Below are positions 27,794 to 37,341 of a stretch of DNA of 64,000 nt, in pieces. Below the pieces are notes generated by a model. The model had not been told where the DNA came from, made no database searches, and worked only from the letters and a program-made list of their open reading frames with translations. Numbering within the stretch: the stretch's first letter is position 1; each line of letters starts with the position of its first letter. The position numbers and the translations under genes are program-made. Origin of the DNA: Marinifilum flexuosum (lineage in GTDB: Bacteria; Bacteroidota; Bacteroidia; Bacteroidales; Marinifilaceae); assembly GCF_003610555.1 (NCBI RefSeq), contig NZ_RAPQ01000008.1, positions 612,490 through 676,489 on the forward strand, read 5' to 3'.

Positions 27794-27862
27794 AATAGTA
27801 GTATAAAAGCTATTGCTGCCCTAAAGTAAAAGCAATAAAAACTATTACTAAAAACTACTATT
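27794..27862 (+). promoter_or_regulatory. Nested stem-loop in the histidine kinase 5' leader
   Basis: Outer perfect arms AATAGTAGT (27794-27802) and ACTACTATT (27854-27862) enclose inner perfect arms TATTGCT (27811-27817) and AGCAATA (27831-27837). The whole fold ends 13 bp before the start codon. It may stabilise the mRNA, control translation, or be an operator for a dimeric regulator. Confidence 0.5.
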
Positions 27863-27875
27863 TGAAATCTTACGT

Positions 27876-30377
27876 ATGAACGACTCTATTCTTCTTGGAC
27901 TCGTACAAAATGCAGCTATATTATTAAGCTTTAGTATTTTTTGCGAGTATGTATGGGTGAATGAAACTAAATTTAAGCCCCTATATCGTCAACTGATTTT
28001 TGGTGGTTTTATTGGGGTAATCGGTATCATTCTAATGATGACATCATGGAAGGGATCTTCAGGAATTGTATTTGATACAAGATCCATTATTCTTTCAATA
28101 TCTGGATTATTTTTTGGTGTGATACCAACAGCTATAGCAGTGCTTATTACTGGCATGTATAGGTTCTTTATGGGAGGAGATGGTATAACAATGGGGATAG
28201 CTGTAATAATTAGTTCGGGAACGATAGGGGTTATATGGAGAGAACTATTGACACGAGTAGGTAATCAACTAAAATGGGTAGAACTATTGCTAATGGGCTT
28301 GGTTGTGCATATTGCAATGTTGTTTTGTACTTTGCTTCTTCCTTCCGAAAAAATTTATTCAACGCTTTCATATCTTATTCTGCCTCTTTTAACAATTTAT
28401 CCAGTTGTAAATATGTTATTGGGCTTATTTATTCAGCGTCAAATGCAAAATGTGAAGAATAGAACTATCTTATCTTCAACCGAAGAAAAATATTCAAGAC
28501 TATATGGGAGTATGTCTGATGCTTATCTTGTAATGGATATAGAATATAATATACTTGAATGTAACAAAGCTTTACAAGATGTATTGGGGTATTCGGAAAA
28601 AGATTTATTGGCGACAAATTTTAAAAATATTACTCCTAAAAAGTGGATTCAAATCGATGAAATAATAATCAAGAACGAAGTTTTAATAAACGGGAGTTCT
28701 CAAGTGTATGAGAAGGAGTGTATAAAGAAAGATGGATCCGTAGTGTCTGTTGAATTAAGAGTTCATCTAATGAAAGACGAACAGGAGGAGGCTGTTGGTT
28801 ATTGGGCAATTTTAAGGGATATTAGTTCAAGAAAGAATGTTTTACAACAAATAGATAATGAAAGGGCCAGGTTGGAAACAATTTTGGAAACGGTTCCAGA
28901 AATGATTTGGTTGAAGAGTACAAAAGGAAATTATCTGGCTTGTAATAATAATTTTGCCGAATTTCTTGGAGTCAAGAAAGATGAATTAATCGGTAAATCT
29001 GATTTTATAATTTATAATAACAATGAGTTAGCAGATTTTTATTCTAAGAAAGATTTGGAAGTAATTCAATCTGCGAATACTATTCGATTTGTAAATTGGG
29101 CCAAATCGGTTAATGCAGATAATGAAATCCTTACTGAGACAATAAAGACTCCGATGTACGATTCTAATGGAAATATCACGGGAGTTTTGGGTGTTTCAAG
29201 AGATATATCTGAAATTAAAAAGACCGAAGAAGAACTTAGAAAAGCCAAAGAGCAAGCGGAGGAATCTGATAAGTTGAAATCGATATTCTTAGCCAATATG
29301 AGTCATGAAATTCGTACTCCTATGAATGCTATTATGGGGTTTTCGGAACTTTTGATTGATTCGGAAATTGAAGAAGTAGAGCGCATGCAATATGTTAATA
29401 TCATTCAACAGTCAGGTAATCGATTGGTGCAGATTATTGATGATATTGTTGATCTTTCCAAATTAGAAATGAGTCAAATTACGCTCAAAAATTCTGATTT
29501 TTATTTATTCTCATTGATGAAGGAAAGTATAGAGATTCATAAGAATCGTGGCCTTATTAAAAGTAAGCCCAATTTGGAATTGGCAATCAAATCAAGCCTT
29601 GAGCTCGAAGGTCTGGAATTGCATTCTGATAGCACAAGGATTCAGCAGGTTTTGGACAATTTGATTGAAAATTCAATTAAGTTTTCTGATTCTGGAAGAG
29701 TCGAACTAGGTTGTAATGTAATAGAATCAAATAATCAAGTATTTGTTGAGATATATGTAAAGGATGATGGTATTGGTATTCCAGAGGATAGACATGAAGT
29801 AATATTTGAAAGATTTAGACAAGGGGATGAGGAGCACTTTATTGATGGGACAGGTTTAGGCCTTAGTATCTGTAAAGGCTTGGTAGAACTACTTGGAGGA
29901 ACAATCCGATTTGAATCAGAGGTAGGAGTAGGAAGTACTTTTTATTTTACTATTCCGGTTGATAAATCGAAACTTCCAAATAGAAATGATGATTTGAATA
30001 ATGCTAAAGAGAGGATGGAATCCAAAAAAGTACTGGTTGCTGAGAATGACTACAATTCGTTTTTGTATGTAAAGAAATTGTTTGATGATCAGGATGTAGA
30101 GGTTATATTTGCTGAAAATAGTACTGAAATGCTTGATAAACTGAGACAATTATCTCCCGATTTATTAATTATGGATTTAGATATTCCAGGCAGAGATAGT
30201 TTAATATGTTTGGATGAAATTAAAAAATCAGAAATAGAAACAAAGATTATTGCCCAGAGTACGTATGTTTTTAAAGAGCAAGAGGAAAAATGTATGAGCG
30301 CAGGTTGTGATGGATATCTTACAAAACCTTTTACTAAGGAAGAGCTGTTTGCGCAAGTAAGAAAGGTGTTGGTATAA
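27876..30377 (+). CDS. Hybrid sensor histidine kinase with 5TM-LYT, two PAS and receiver domains
   Basis: An 833-residue membrane sensor. Residues 1-190 form a 5TM-LYT-type membrane sensor. Two PAS domains follow (about 205-320 and 335-450), then a short coiled coil. The kinase core has phospho-acceptor His477 in MSHEIRTPMN, N box NLIENS near 595-600, and glycine boxes DDGIGI near 630 and GTGLGLSI near 659. The C-terminal receiver (about 717-833) has probable phospho-Asp767 and Lys817 in LTKPF. Its first acidic pocket reads AEND instead of the usual EDD run, so metal binding may differ slightly. The ligand and the downstream regulator are unknown: no response-regulator gene is nearby. Confidence 0.93.
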   Translation: MNDSILLGLVQNAAILLSFSIFCEYVWVNETKFKPLYRQLIFGGFIGVIGIILMMTSWKGSSGIVFDTRSIILSISGLFFGVIPTAIAVLITGMYRFFMGGDGITMGIAVIISSGTIGVIWRELLTRVGNQLKWVELLLMGLVVHIAMLFCTLLLPSEKIYSTLSYLILPLLTIYPVVNMLLGLFIQRQMQNVKNRTILSSTEEKYSRLYGSMSDAYLVMDIEYNILECNKALQDVLGYSEKDLLATNFKNITPKKWIQIDEIIIKNEVLINGSSQVYEKECIKKDGSVVSVELRVHLMKDEQEEAVGYWAILRDISSRKNVLQQIDNERARLETILETVPEMIWLKSTKGNYLACNNNFAEFLGVKKDELIGKSDFIIYNNNELADFYSKKDLEVIQSANTIRFVNWAKSVNADNEILTETIKTPMYDSNGNITGVLGVSRDISEIKKTEEELRKAKEQAEESDKLKSIFLANMSHEIRTPMNAIMGFSELLIDSEIEEVERMQYVNIIQQSGNRLVQIIDDIVDLSKLEMSQITLKNSDFYLFSLMKESIEIHKNRGLIKSKPNLELAIKSSLELEGLELHSDSTRIQQVLDNLIENSIKFSDSGRVELGCNVIESNNQVFVEIYVKDDGIGIPEDRHEVIFERFRQGDEEHFIDGTGLGLSICKGLVELLGGTIRFESEVGVGSTFYFTIPVDKSKLPNRNDDLNNAKERMESKKVLVAENDYNSFLYVKKLFDDQDVEVIFAENSTEMLDKLRQLSPDLLIMDLDIPGRDSLICLDEIKKSEIETKIIAQSTYVFKEQEEKCMSAGCDGYLTKPFTKEELFAQVRKVLV

Positions 30378-31280
30378 TTATTTCTTTTTAGAAATGATAT
30401 CGGCCATGGTAATGGTTAAAATTCCCAGGATGGTTAAGCAACCACCTATCAGCTGATTCAAATTGGGAAGTATTCCCATTAAAAGAAAGGCACCGGCAAC
30501 AATAAAAATACTTCTCGATGTGCCAATTAAAGTTGTTATGGATGCATCTACATATTTTAGAGAAGCAAATGTTAGAAGTATTCCTAAGAAAGGACCAAAA
30601 AATGAGCCTGTTGTGATGTAGAAAACAGACTGAAGACTGTACGTTGGTAATTCTTGTTTTGCAATTAGGTAGCTTGCGAATCCAACAAACAGAAATAAGT
30701 TTCGGCAAACAGTTATGATTGTAGTTGGAATATTTTTGATTTCTGATCTGGCAAGCACAAGACTTACGCCATAGAATAGGGCAAATACCAAGGCACTAAT
30801 ACTAGCAGGAGTTAGTAAAGTTTGCCATTCGAAATCTAACTTATTGGTGTTCATTAAAAAAACACCGGATAATGTAATAATTACACCAAGAATAGAAGTA
30901 AATCCATATCTGATTTGATAGAATAAAAAACCAATAAGAATTACAAATATTGGACTGGTGTTGGCAAGAAAAGATACAATAGCAGGATTTTCGGTAAGAT
31001 TTATCGATAGAAAAAATGCTGTTATTGAGATGAACTCTGATAGGCCAATTAGGAGAAGAATTCTTTTTGATTTTTTCGTTAAACTACTTAGGCTTTGTCC
31101 TTGCGTGAAAAATCGGTTGTAAAGCAGATTGTAAATCAAAGCTAAACCAAACCAAAGTATTCCAAAAGAAGTCAAATCAACATCTTTCATGGCCATTTTA
31201 CTAAACAAATAAACATTTGAAAAGCTAATGGTTGCAACTAGTGCAAGAGCGATACCTTTGATTTTTGATTTGTAATTCAT
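30378..31280 (-). CDS. EamA/DMT-family transporter
   Basis: A 300-residue inner-membrane protein with about ten hydrophobic helices in two homologous EamA halves (about 8-145 and 160-295). The first half holds the AIVSFLANTSPIFVILIGFLF segment typical of the family, with an equivalent late in the second half. Such carriers export amino acids, nucleotide-sugar-like or other small metabolites. The substrate cannot be read from sequence. Its stop codon abuts that of the convergent histidine kinase with no gap. A perfect TACATTTG element lies 20 bp upstream. Confidence 0.88.
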   Translation of the reverse strand: MNYKSKIKGIALALVATISFSNVYLFSKMAMKDVDLTSFGILWFGLALIYNLLYNRFFTQGQSLSSLTKKSKRILLLIGLSEFISITAFFLSINLTENPAIVSFLANTSPIFVILIGFLFYQIRYGFTSILGVIITLSGVFLMNTNKLDFEWQTLLTPASISALVFALFYGVSLVLARSEIKNIPTTIITVCRNLFLFVGFASYLIAKQELPTYSLQSVFYITTGSFFGPFLGILLTFASLKYVDASITTLIGTSRSIFIVAGAFLLMGILPNLNQLIGGCLTILGILTITMADIISKKK

Positions 31281-31300
31281 TGTGTGTTGAATAAGGGCAA

Positions 31301-31308
31301 CAAATGTA
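31301..31308 (-). promoter_or_regulatory. Predicted -7 promoter element of the EamA gene
   Basis: Minus-strand TACATTTG, perfect TAnnTTTG match, 20 bp before the EamA ATG. Confidence 0.5.
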
Positions 31309-31374
31309 TCTAAAATTTGATGATTTATTTAACTAGCTTGCACTTTGCCAATAATTATTGATATATTCGTTTGT

Positions 31375-31677
31375 ATGGAACTAAATTTGATATTGGCAGC
31401 AATGGCAACTTATGTACTGAATTTGCCATTTGGCTATGTTCGCCAGGGATTTAAAAAGTTTTCGGTGATGTGGTTTATTGCCATTCATGCTCCAATTCCC
31501 TTTGTTGTTTTGTTTCGTCATTTGTTTGGATTAGGGTTTGAGTTGTATACCTATCCAATAATGGTGAGTGCATTTTTTCTGGGACAGTTTACTGGTAAAA
31601 AGGCCAGAATTTATTTAGACAATAGGAGGGTAATAGAAGATGTGGAAATTTACGATACAAAAAAAGACCGGAACTAA
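31375..31677 (+). CDS. Small membrane protein, function unknown
   Basis: A 100-residue protein from the ATG at 31375; a TTG ten codons upstream is less likely. Two or three hydrophobic stretches alternate with a basic loop (GYVRQGFKKFS near 21-31), and the charged tail ends DTKKDRN. I recognise no family beyond similar small membrane proteins in Bacteroidota. The stop codon lies in the loop of the terminator at 31661-31689, so the last codons form the terminator's left arm. Confidence 0.72.
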   Translation: MELNLILAAMATYVLNLPFGYVRQGFKKFSVMWFIAIHAPIPFVVLFRHLFGLGFELYTYPIMVSAFFLGQFTGKKARIYLDNRRVIEDVEIYDTKKDRN

Positions 31678-31689
31678 TCCGGTCTTTTT
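31661..31689. terminator. Bidirectional terminator overlapping the small membrane-protein gene
   Basis: A 12-bp perfect stem (31661-31672 with 31678-31689): A5 then GACCGGA, loop ACTAA, TCCGGTC then T5. It serves the plus-strand small gene and the minus-strand pgi. Confidence 0.92.
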
Positions 31690-31708
31690 AATATCATCAA
31701 GTTAGATT

Positions 31709-33049
31709 TTATAATCTTTCTTTGATTTTTGCAGATTCTTCTTCGAAACCTGGTTTCTCAAGCAATGCAAACATATTGCTCTTGTATGCTTCCACACCTG
31801 GTTGATCGAACGGATTTACATCCAAGATGTATCCACTAACACCACAAGCAATTTCGAAAAAGTAAAGCAACTCACCCAAATAGAATTCATTTAGTTGAGG
31901 CATTTCAATTTTAAGGTTAGGAACACCACCATCAACATGTGCCAATTGAGTTCCCAACTCAGCCATTTTATTTACTTCATCAACACGTTTTCCGGCAAGA
32001 TAATTTAACTTGTCCAAGTTGTCTTTATCTTCAGGAATATATACAGTGTGATTAGGCTTGGCAACAGAAATAACAGTTTCGAAAATATTTCTCTGTCCTT
32101 CCTGAATATACTGTCCCATTGAGTGAAGATCACTTGTAAAATCAACACTTGCAGGGAAAATACCTTTGTTTTCTTTTCCTTCACTTTCACCGTAAAGTTG
32201 TTTCCACCATTCTGCCACATTGTGAAGTTTAGGATTGTAATTGGCAAGAATTTCTATGCCTTTTCCTTTTTGGTATAAAGCATTTCTTGTAGCAGCATAA
32301 AGCAATGCCGGGTTTTCTTCGAATGCTGCTGCAACCGAATAATCTTGCATTGATTTTGCTCCGTTTACCAAGGCTTTAATATCGTGACCAGCAACTGCAA
32401 TTGGCAACAATCCAACAGGAGTTAACACAGAGTAACGCCCACCTACATTGTCAGGAATTACAAAAGTTTTATAACCTTCCTGATCGGCAAGAGTTCTTAA
32501 AGCACCTTTAGATTCATCGGTAATGGCAACAATTCTTTCACGAGCTTCTTCTTTACCAACTTGCTCTTCCAACATTTCTTTCAACAAACGGAAAGCGATA
32601 GCAGGTTCAGTTGTAGTTCCTGATTTTGAAATTACACAAATACCAAATTCGATGCTTTTCAAAATATCAGTTAATTCGTATAAGTAATCTTCACTAATGT
32701 TCTGACCAGCGTATAGTACCAAAGGATTTTCGTCGCCAGAATTAAGATGATCAAAACTGTGAGCAAGTGCATCATTAACAGCTTTTGCACCAAGATATGA
32801 ACCACCAATGCCCACAACTACCAATACTTCAACTTTATCTTTCAATGATTTTGCAGTAGCTTCAATGTCATTTAATTCTGCTTCAGTAATTCTTGAAGGC
32901 AAATCAACCCAGCCAACAAAATCATTTCCTTTTCCGGTTCCTTCGTGAAGGGAAATAAGGTGTTTCTTACTGCTTTCTTCAAACTTAAAAATCTCTTCCT
33001 TACTAACAAAGTTAAGAGATTTGTCAATACTCAATTTAATGTGTTCCAT
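31709..33049 (-). CDS. pgi: Glucose-6-phosphate isomerase
   Basis: Interconverts glucose-6-phosphate and fructose-6-phosphate in glycolysis. Visible features: [19 protein letters not shown] near residues 78-96, [16 protein letters not shown] near 138-153 (phosphate-binding SIS site) and [14 protein letters not shown] near 202-215. The catalytic Glu is in the [13 protein letters not shown] segment near 290-302. At 446 residues it is of the short bacterial type. A leader of about 110 nt follows a TATTTTTG element at 33169-33176. Confidence 0.97.
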   Translation of the reverse strand: MEHIKLSIDKSLNFVSKEEIFKFEESSKKHLISLHEGTGKGNDFVGWVDLPSRITEAELNDIEATAKSLKDKVEVLVVVGIGGSYLGAKAVNDALAHSFDHLNSGDENPLVLYAGQNISEDYLYELTDILKSIEFGICVISKSGTTTEPAIAFRLLKEMLEEQVGKEEARERIVAITDESKGALRTLADQEGYKTFVIPDNVGGRYSVLTPVGLLPIAVAGHDIKALVNGAKSMQDYSVAAAFEENPALLYAATRNALYQKGKGIEILANYNPKLHNVAEWWKQLYGESEGKENKGIFPASVDFTSDLHSMGQYIQEGQRNIFETVISVAKPNHTVYIPEDKDNLDKLNYLAGKRVDEVNKMAELGTQLAHVDGGVPNLKIEMPQLNEFYLGELLYFFEIACGVSGYILDVNPFDQPGVEAYKSNMFALLEKPGFEEESAKIKERL

Positions 33050-33168
33050 TGTGTAGAAATTAAGCCTTACATTTTACCTCTATCTGAACCGATACCCCTC
33101 CAAATAGTTTGATAGATGTAGAATGTAAAAGTTGTATTTAAAAAGTTAATTCTTACGTATATCTGCTG

Positions 33169-33176
33169 CAAAAATA
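33169..33176 (-). promoter_or_regulatory. Predicted -7 promoter element of pgi
   Basis: Minus-strand TATTTTTG followed by CAGC, perfect TAnnTTTG, 119 bp before the pgi ATG. Confidence 0.5.
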
Positions 33177-33192
33177 CAGCTAAAATTCAAGT

Positions 33193-34188
33193 CTAACGTA
33201 AATCCTCTGTTAATAATTTTACTTCTATAGTAGGAGAAATACGTTCATATAAAATATTGTAAACAGCCATGGTAATTGGCATATTTACATTGTAGTGATC
33301 ATTGATTTCTTTGATACATTTTACTGCATAATAGCCTTCTGCAATCATGTGCATTTCAAGTTGTGCCGATTTTACTGTATATCCTTTGCCGATCATGGTA
33401 CCAAAGGTACGGTTACGACTAAACTGTGAATAACATGTTACCAATAAATCGCCTAGATATGCAGAACTCTTGATGTCGCGAGAAATTGGGTGCACTGTAT
33501 CAACAAAACGTTTAATTTCTTGAATTGCATTCGAAATAAGAACTGCCTGAAAGTTATCGCCGTAACGAAGACCATGACAGATTCCTGCTGCAATTGCAAA
33601 TACATTTTTTAGTACAGCCGCATACTCAGTACCATAAATATCATCCGAAATGGTAGTTTTGATATAAGGACATTCCAAGTTAAGCGCTAAAGATCTGGCT
33701 TTTCTAGTATCCTGGCAAGCGATGGTTAGATACGAAAGGCGTTCCATAGCTACCTCTTCGGCGTGACAAGGCCCTGAGATAACACCAATGCTATCTAATG
33801 GTACGTTGTAATGTTCATTAAAGAATGTACCAATAATCATATTTTCATCAGGAACAATACCTTTAATCGCCGAAACAATAATCTTATCTTCTAAACTAAC
33901 CGTTAATCTTTTTAAAGCATCTTTTAAGAATGCCGACGGAACTGCAAATATGATCACATCCGAATTTAGAACTGTTTCATCCAGATTGTTGTAGAACTCA
34001 ATGTGATTGAGGTCGAATTCAACTCCGGTAAGATATCTTGGGTTGTGACTAAGTTGTTTAAATTGATTGATGGTATCAAGGTTTCGCATGTACCAGTTAA
34101 GCTTCAGGTCGTTTTCGCGAAGTATTTTTGCGATTGCTGTAGCCCAACTACCACCTCCAATAATGGCAATTCTCGACGATTCGTTCAT
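33193..34188 (-). CDS. gpsA: NAD(P)-dependent glycerol-3-phosphate dehydrogenase
   Basis: Makes sn-glycerol-3-phosphate from dihydroxyacetone phosphate for phospholipids. The N-terminal Rossmann motif IAIIGGGSWATAIAK lies at about 7-21. Then come IIFAVPSAFLKDAL, the VISGPCHAEEVA motif near 136-147 (the usual sequence is SGPxxAxE) and the catalytic-lysine segment AAVLKNVFAIAAGI near 189-202. The 331-residue length is normal. It lies downstream of lysS on the minus strand behind a strong hairpin, so it may be partly insulated from it. Confidence 0.96.
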   Translation of the reverse strand: MNESSRIAIIGGGSWATAIAKILRENDLKLNWYMRNLDTINQFKQLSHNPRYLTGVEFDLNHIEFYNNLDETVLNSDVIIFAVPSAFLKDALKRLTVSLEDKIIVSAIKGIVPDENMIIGTFFNEHYNVPLDSIGVISGPCHAEEVAMERLSYLTIACQDTRKARSLALNLECPYIKTTISDDIYGTEYAAVLKNVFAIAAGICHGLRYGDNFQAVLISNAIQEIKRFVDTVHPISRDIKSSAYLGDLLVTCYSQFSRNRTFGTMIGKGYTVKSAQLEMHMIAEGYYAVKCIKEINDHYNVNMPITMAVYNILYERISPTIEVKLLTEDLR

Positions 34189-34257
34189 ATATTATTGCTA
34201 AGTCTTTTTAAAATAGAGAGTTGTTTTTGTAAGTAACAGATCTCTAATTTAATAAAT

Positions 34258-34290
34258 ATCGGAGGAAGGGAAAAATTCCCAACCTCCGAT
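34258..34290 (-). terminator. Stacked hairpin between lysS and gpsA
   Basis: ATCGGAGG (34258-34265) pairs with CCTCCGAT (34283-34290), and an inner GGGAA/TTCCC stem sits inside with A-A bulges. No strong T run follows, so it may attenuate readthrough to gpsA rather than stop it fully. Confidence 0.55.
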
Positions 34291-34316
34291 CATGTTATAT
34301 TCTTAATAAAAAAAGT

Positions 34317-36038
34317 TTAAGCTAACCACTCTTTTACTTCATCCTGACTAGGGTTTTTTAAACCCATTTTTAGTTTCTTGTTCAAGCCACAAATGTCTTG
34401 GTGTAGTTTGGTAGCCTTTTCTTCTTTAAGAGCTTCTACAGTTTGGAATCCAGCTTTACGAATAACAGGCATCCACTCTGGAGCAATACCTAATTCAATA
34501 AATTTTTCATCACTATCAACTGCAGCTTTTTTCTCTGGTCTCATTTGAGGGAAGAATAGTACATCCTGAATTGAATGAGAGTTGGTCATCAACATGGTTA
34601 AACGGTCGATACCAATACCCATACCTGATGTAGGAGGCATACCATATTCAAGAGAACGAACAAAGTCCATATCAATAAACATAGCTTCGTCATCTCCTTT
34701 TTCGCTCAATTTCATTTGTTCCTGGAATCTTTCCAACTGATCAATAGGATCATTCAACTCAGAGTAAGCATTACAAACTTCCTTACCGTTCACCATAAGC
34801 TCAAAACGCTCAGTTAACTCAGGATTGTCTCTGTGCTTTTTACAAAGAGGAGACATTTCGATAGGATAATCAGTAATGAAAGTTGGTTGAATGTAATTTC
34901 CTTCACACTTCTCACCAAAGATCTCATCAATTAACTTTCCTTTACCAAAAGTTTCGTCAACCTCAATGTTTAATTGCTTACAAACATCGCGAAGTTGATT
35001 TTCATCCATTCCGTTGATGTCAATTCCAGTGTGCTCTTTAATAGAGTCAATCATAGAAATGCGCTTGAATGGACGCTTGAAATCAATCTCTTTGTCTCCA
35101 ACTTGTACTTTAGTTGTACCGTGAAGATCCAAAGCAACTTTTTCAATCATCTCTTCGGTAAAATCCATCATCCAGTTGTAGTCTTTATAAGCTACATAGA
35201 TTTCCATTACCGTAAACTCAGGATTGTGAGTTCTGTCCATACCTTCGTTACGGAAATCTTTGGCAAACTCATAAACACCATCAAATCCACCAACAATAAG
35301 TCTCTTTAGATACAATTCGTTTGCAATACGCATATACAAAGGAATATCTAAAGCATTGTGATGAGTGATAAACGGACGAGCCGAAGCACCACCTGGAATT
35401 GCTTGCAATATTGGAGTTTCAACCTCAAGATATCCCTTGCTGTTGAACAACTCGCGCATTGAGTTGATGATTTTAGTTCTTTTCAAGAATACTTCCTTCA
35501 CATCTGGATTTACAACCAAATCAACGTAACGCTGACGGTAACGCAATTCAGGATCGCTAAAAGAATCATATACTTTTCCATCTTTCTCCTTCACAATTGG
35601 AAGTGGACGAACAGATTTTGAAAGAACAGTCATTTCAGTTGTGTGAACAGAAGTTTCACCAACCTTGGTTTTAAATACGTATCCCTTAATTCCAATAAAA
35701 TCGCCAATATCCAAAAGTTTTTTGAATACTGTGTTGTAAAGAGTTTTATCCTCTTCAGGGCAAATTGAATCGCGGGCAATGTATACCTGAATTCTTCCTT
35801 TTGAATCCTGAAGTTCAATAAAAGAAGCTTTACCCATAATTCTTCTGCTCATAATTCGACCTGCAATACAAACCTCTTGTAGGTTGTTTTTTTCAGGATC
35901 GAAATCTTTCAGAATATCTGTAGAATAATTATTTACATGATATTGTGCTGCAGGAAATGGGTTGATACCCAAATTCTGCATTTCCTTTAGGGAATTTCTT
36001 CTAATGATCTCTTGTTCACTAAGTTCTAACGCATTCAT
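34317..36038 (-). CDS. lysS: Lysine--tRNA ligase, class II, with C-terminal extension
   Basis: Charges tRNA-Lys. The start at 36038 ([11 protein letters not shown]) is preferred over an in-frame start 51 bp upstream because a TATCTTTG promoter element lies between them. The OB-fold anticodon domain spans about 50-160 and the class II core about 170-490, with [17 protein letters not shown] (motif 2 region) and [12 protein letters not shown] (motif 3). A tail of roughly 75 residues after motif 3, with an HhH-like segment ([20 protein letters not shown]), extends the protein to 573 residues. Similar tails occur in other Bacteroidota. Its role is unknown. Confidence 0.96.
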   Translation of the reverse strand: MNALELSEQEIIRRNSLKEMQNLGINPFPAAQYHVNNYSTDILKDFDPEKNNLQEVCIAGRIMSRRIMGKASFIELQDSKGRIQVYIARDSICPEEDKTLYNTVFKKLLDIGDFIGIKGYVFKTKVGETSVHTTEMTVLSKSVRPLPIVKEKDGKVYDSFSDPELRYRQRYVDLVVNPDVKEVFLKRTKIINSMRELFNSKGYLEVETPILQAIPGGASARPFITHHNALDIPLYMRIANELYLKRLIVGGFDGVYEFAKDFRNEGMDRTHNPEFTVMEIYVAYKDYNWMMDFTEEMIEKVALDLHGTTKVQVGDKEIDFKRPFKRISMIDSIKEHTGIDINGMDENQLRDVCKQLNIEVDETFGKGKLIDEIFGEKCEGNYIQPTFITDYPIEMSPLCKKHRDNPELTERFELMVNGKEVCNAYSELNDPIDQLERFQEQMKLSEKGDDEAMFIDMDFVRSLEYGMPPTSGMGIGIDRLTMLMTNSHSIQDVLFFPQMRPEKKAAVDSDEKFIELGIAPEWMPVIRKAGFQTVEALKEEKATKLHQDICGLNKKLKMGLKNPSQDEVKEWLA

Positions 36039-36066
36039 CTTAATCTCAATAAAGTTTATTCGGGTG

Positions 36067-36074
36067 CAAAGATA
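36067..36074 (-). promoter_or_regulatory. Predicted -7 promoter element of lysS
   Basis: Minus-strand TATCTTTG followed by CACC, 28 bp before the ATG at 36038. It decides the start: a longer frame would begin upstream of this element. Confidence 0.65.
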
Positions 36075-36089
36075 TAATAATCCGTGCAA

Positions 36090-36349
36090 TATGTGAATGC
36101 ATAAAAATAAATGCTTGTAAAAAAATAAACGAAATGTGATATTTCAAGCTAATCTTGTGGTGAAATGTCTGAATTTGAGTGTGTAGACTAAAAATATCCC
36201 AATTGCATCAGAATATTCATTGTAGTGAGATTATTATTTTTTAATATTGCATCACAATTGACGGTATTTAGATTGAGTTTAAATAATTCGACTACTTGTA
36301 ATTCGGTTAAAAACATACTGAATGGGTATAATAATTCAATCCTTTCGAA
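36090..36349. other. Divergent lysS-lipA gap, no gene seen
   Basis: Very AT-rich sequence between the lysS promoter and the lipA promoter. I found no open frame, repeat or strong hairpin here. Confidence 0.5.
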
Positions 36350-36357
36350 TACCTTTG
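36350..36357 (+). promoter_or_regulatory. Predicted -7 promoter element of lipA-lipB
   Basis: TACCTTTG followed by CA, perfect TAnnTTTG, about 105 bp before the lipA ATG. Confidence 0.55.
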
Positions 36358-36462
36358 CATGAATTGAAATTTTATTACAAGAATTATTAATTGTTGTAAG
36401 GTTTTAATGTTGATAATCAGTTGTGAAAAATAGATTGTTGACAGAAATAGGGAGAAGTAGAA

Positions 36463-37341
36463 ATGAAAATAAAAAGAAAGCCTGAATGGCTAAAAATACA
36501 ACTGCCAAAAGGTGATGATTATGCCTATGTAAATGGCATTGTTCAAGAACACGGATTGCATACTATTTGTTCGAGTGGAAAATGTCCGAATGTTGGAGAA
36601 TGTTGGGGAAATGGAACTGCGACATTCATGATTTTGGGCAATATTTGTACAAGAGCTTGTAAATTCTGTAATGTTCCTACCGGTAAACCACTTCCTGTTG
36701 ATACTAAAGAACCAAAGCGATTGGCACGATCAATAAAGCTAATGAAGCTAAAGCATGCGGTAATTACTTCCGTGGATCGTGATGATTTGGAAGATGGTGG
36801 ATCAGGCATTTGGGCGGAGTGTATTAAGGAAATAAAAGAAATTTGTCCAGGAACTACTTTGGAAGTTTTAATTCCAGATTTTAATGGGAAAGAAGAGGAT
36901 GTGCAGAGAGTTATCAATGAAAATCCAGAAGTAATTTCTCACAATCTTGAAACGGTTCGCCGTTTAACACCAGAAGTTAGGAGCCGTGCGAAATACGATC
37001 TTAGTTTAAAAGTGTTGAAACAGATTGCAGATTCAGGTATCGTAGCAAAATCAGGAATAATGCTTGGTTTAGGTGAAACCGAAGAGGAAATTTACCAAAC
37101 AATGGATGATTTGTTGGCTGTTGGAGTTAAAGTAATGACCATAGGTCAATATTTACAGCCAACTCGCAAGCACTTGGAGCTTCAAGAGTATGTAAATCCC
37201 GAACAATTTAAAAAATATGAGCAGGTTGGATTAGAGAAAGGTTTTTCATTTGTTGAAAGTACTCCACTAGTTCGTTCATCATATCACGCAGAACAACACG
37301 TTAACGCACTTAAATTAAAGCAGGTTTTAAAAAATGACTAA
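36463..37341 (+). CDS. lipA: Lipoyl synthase
   Basis: Radical SAM enzyme that inserts two sulfurs into octanoyl groups on lipoyl-dependent enzymes. Both iron-sulfur clusters are visible: auxiliary-cluster Cys36, Cys41, Cys47 and radical-SAM CxxxCxxC at Cys62, Cys66, Cys69. The C-terminal STPLVRSSYHA segment carries the serine that completes the auxiliary cluster. The 292-residue length is standard. The last 8 bp overlap lipB, so the two lipoylation enzymes are made together. Confidence 0.98.
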   Translation: MKIKRKPEWLKIQLPKGDDYAYVNGIVQEHGLHTICSSGKCPNVGECWGNGTATFMILGNICTRACKFCNVPTGKPLPVDTKEPKRLARSIKLMKLKHAVITSVDRDDLEDGGSGIWAECIKEIKEICPGTTLEVLIPDFNGKEEDVQRVINENPEVISHNLETVRRLTPEVRSRAKYDLSLKVLKQIADSGIVAKSGIMLGLGETEEEIYQTMDDLLAVGVKVMTIGQYLQPTRKHLELQEYVNPEQFKKYEQVGLEKGFSFVESTPLVRSSYHAEQHVNALKLKQVLKND

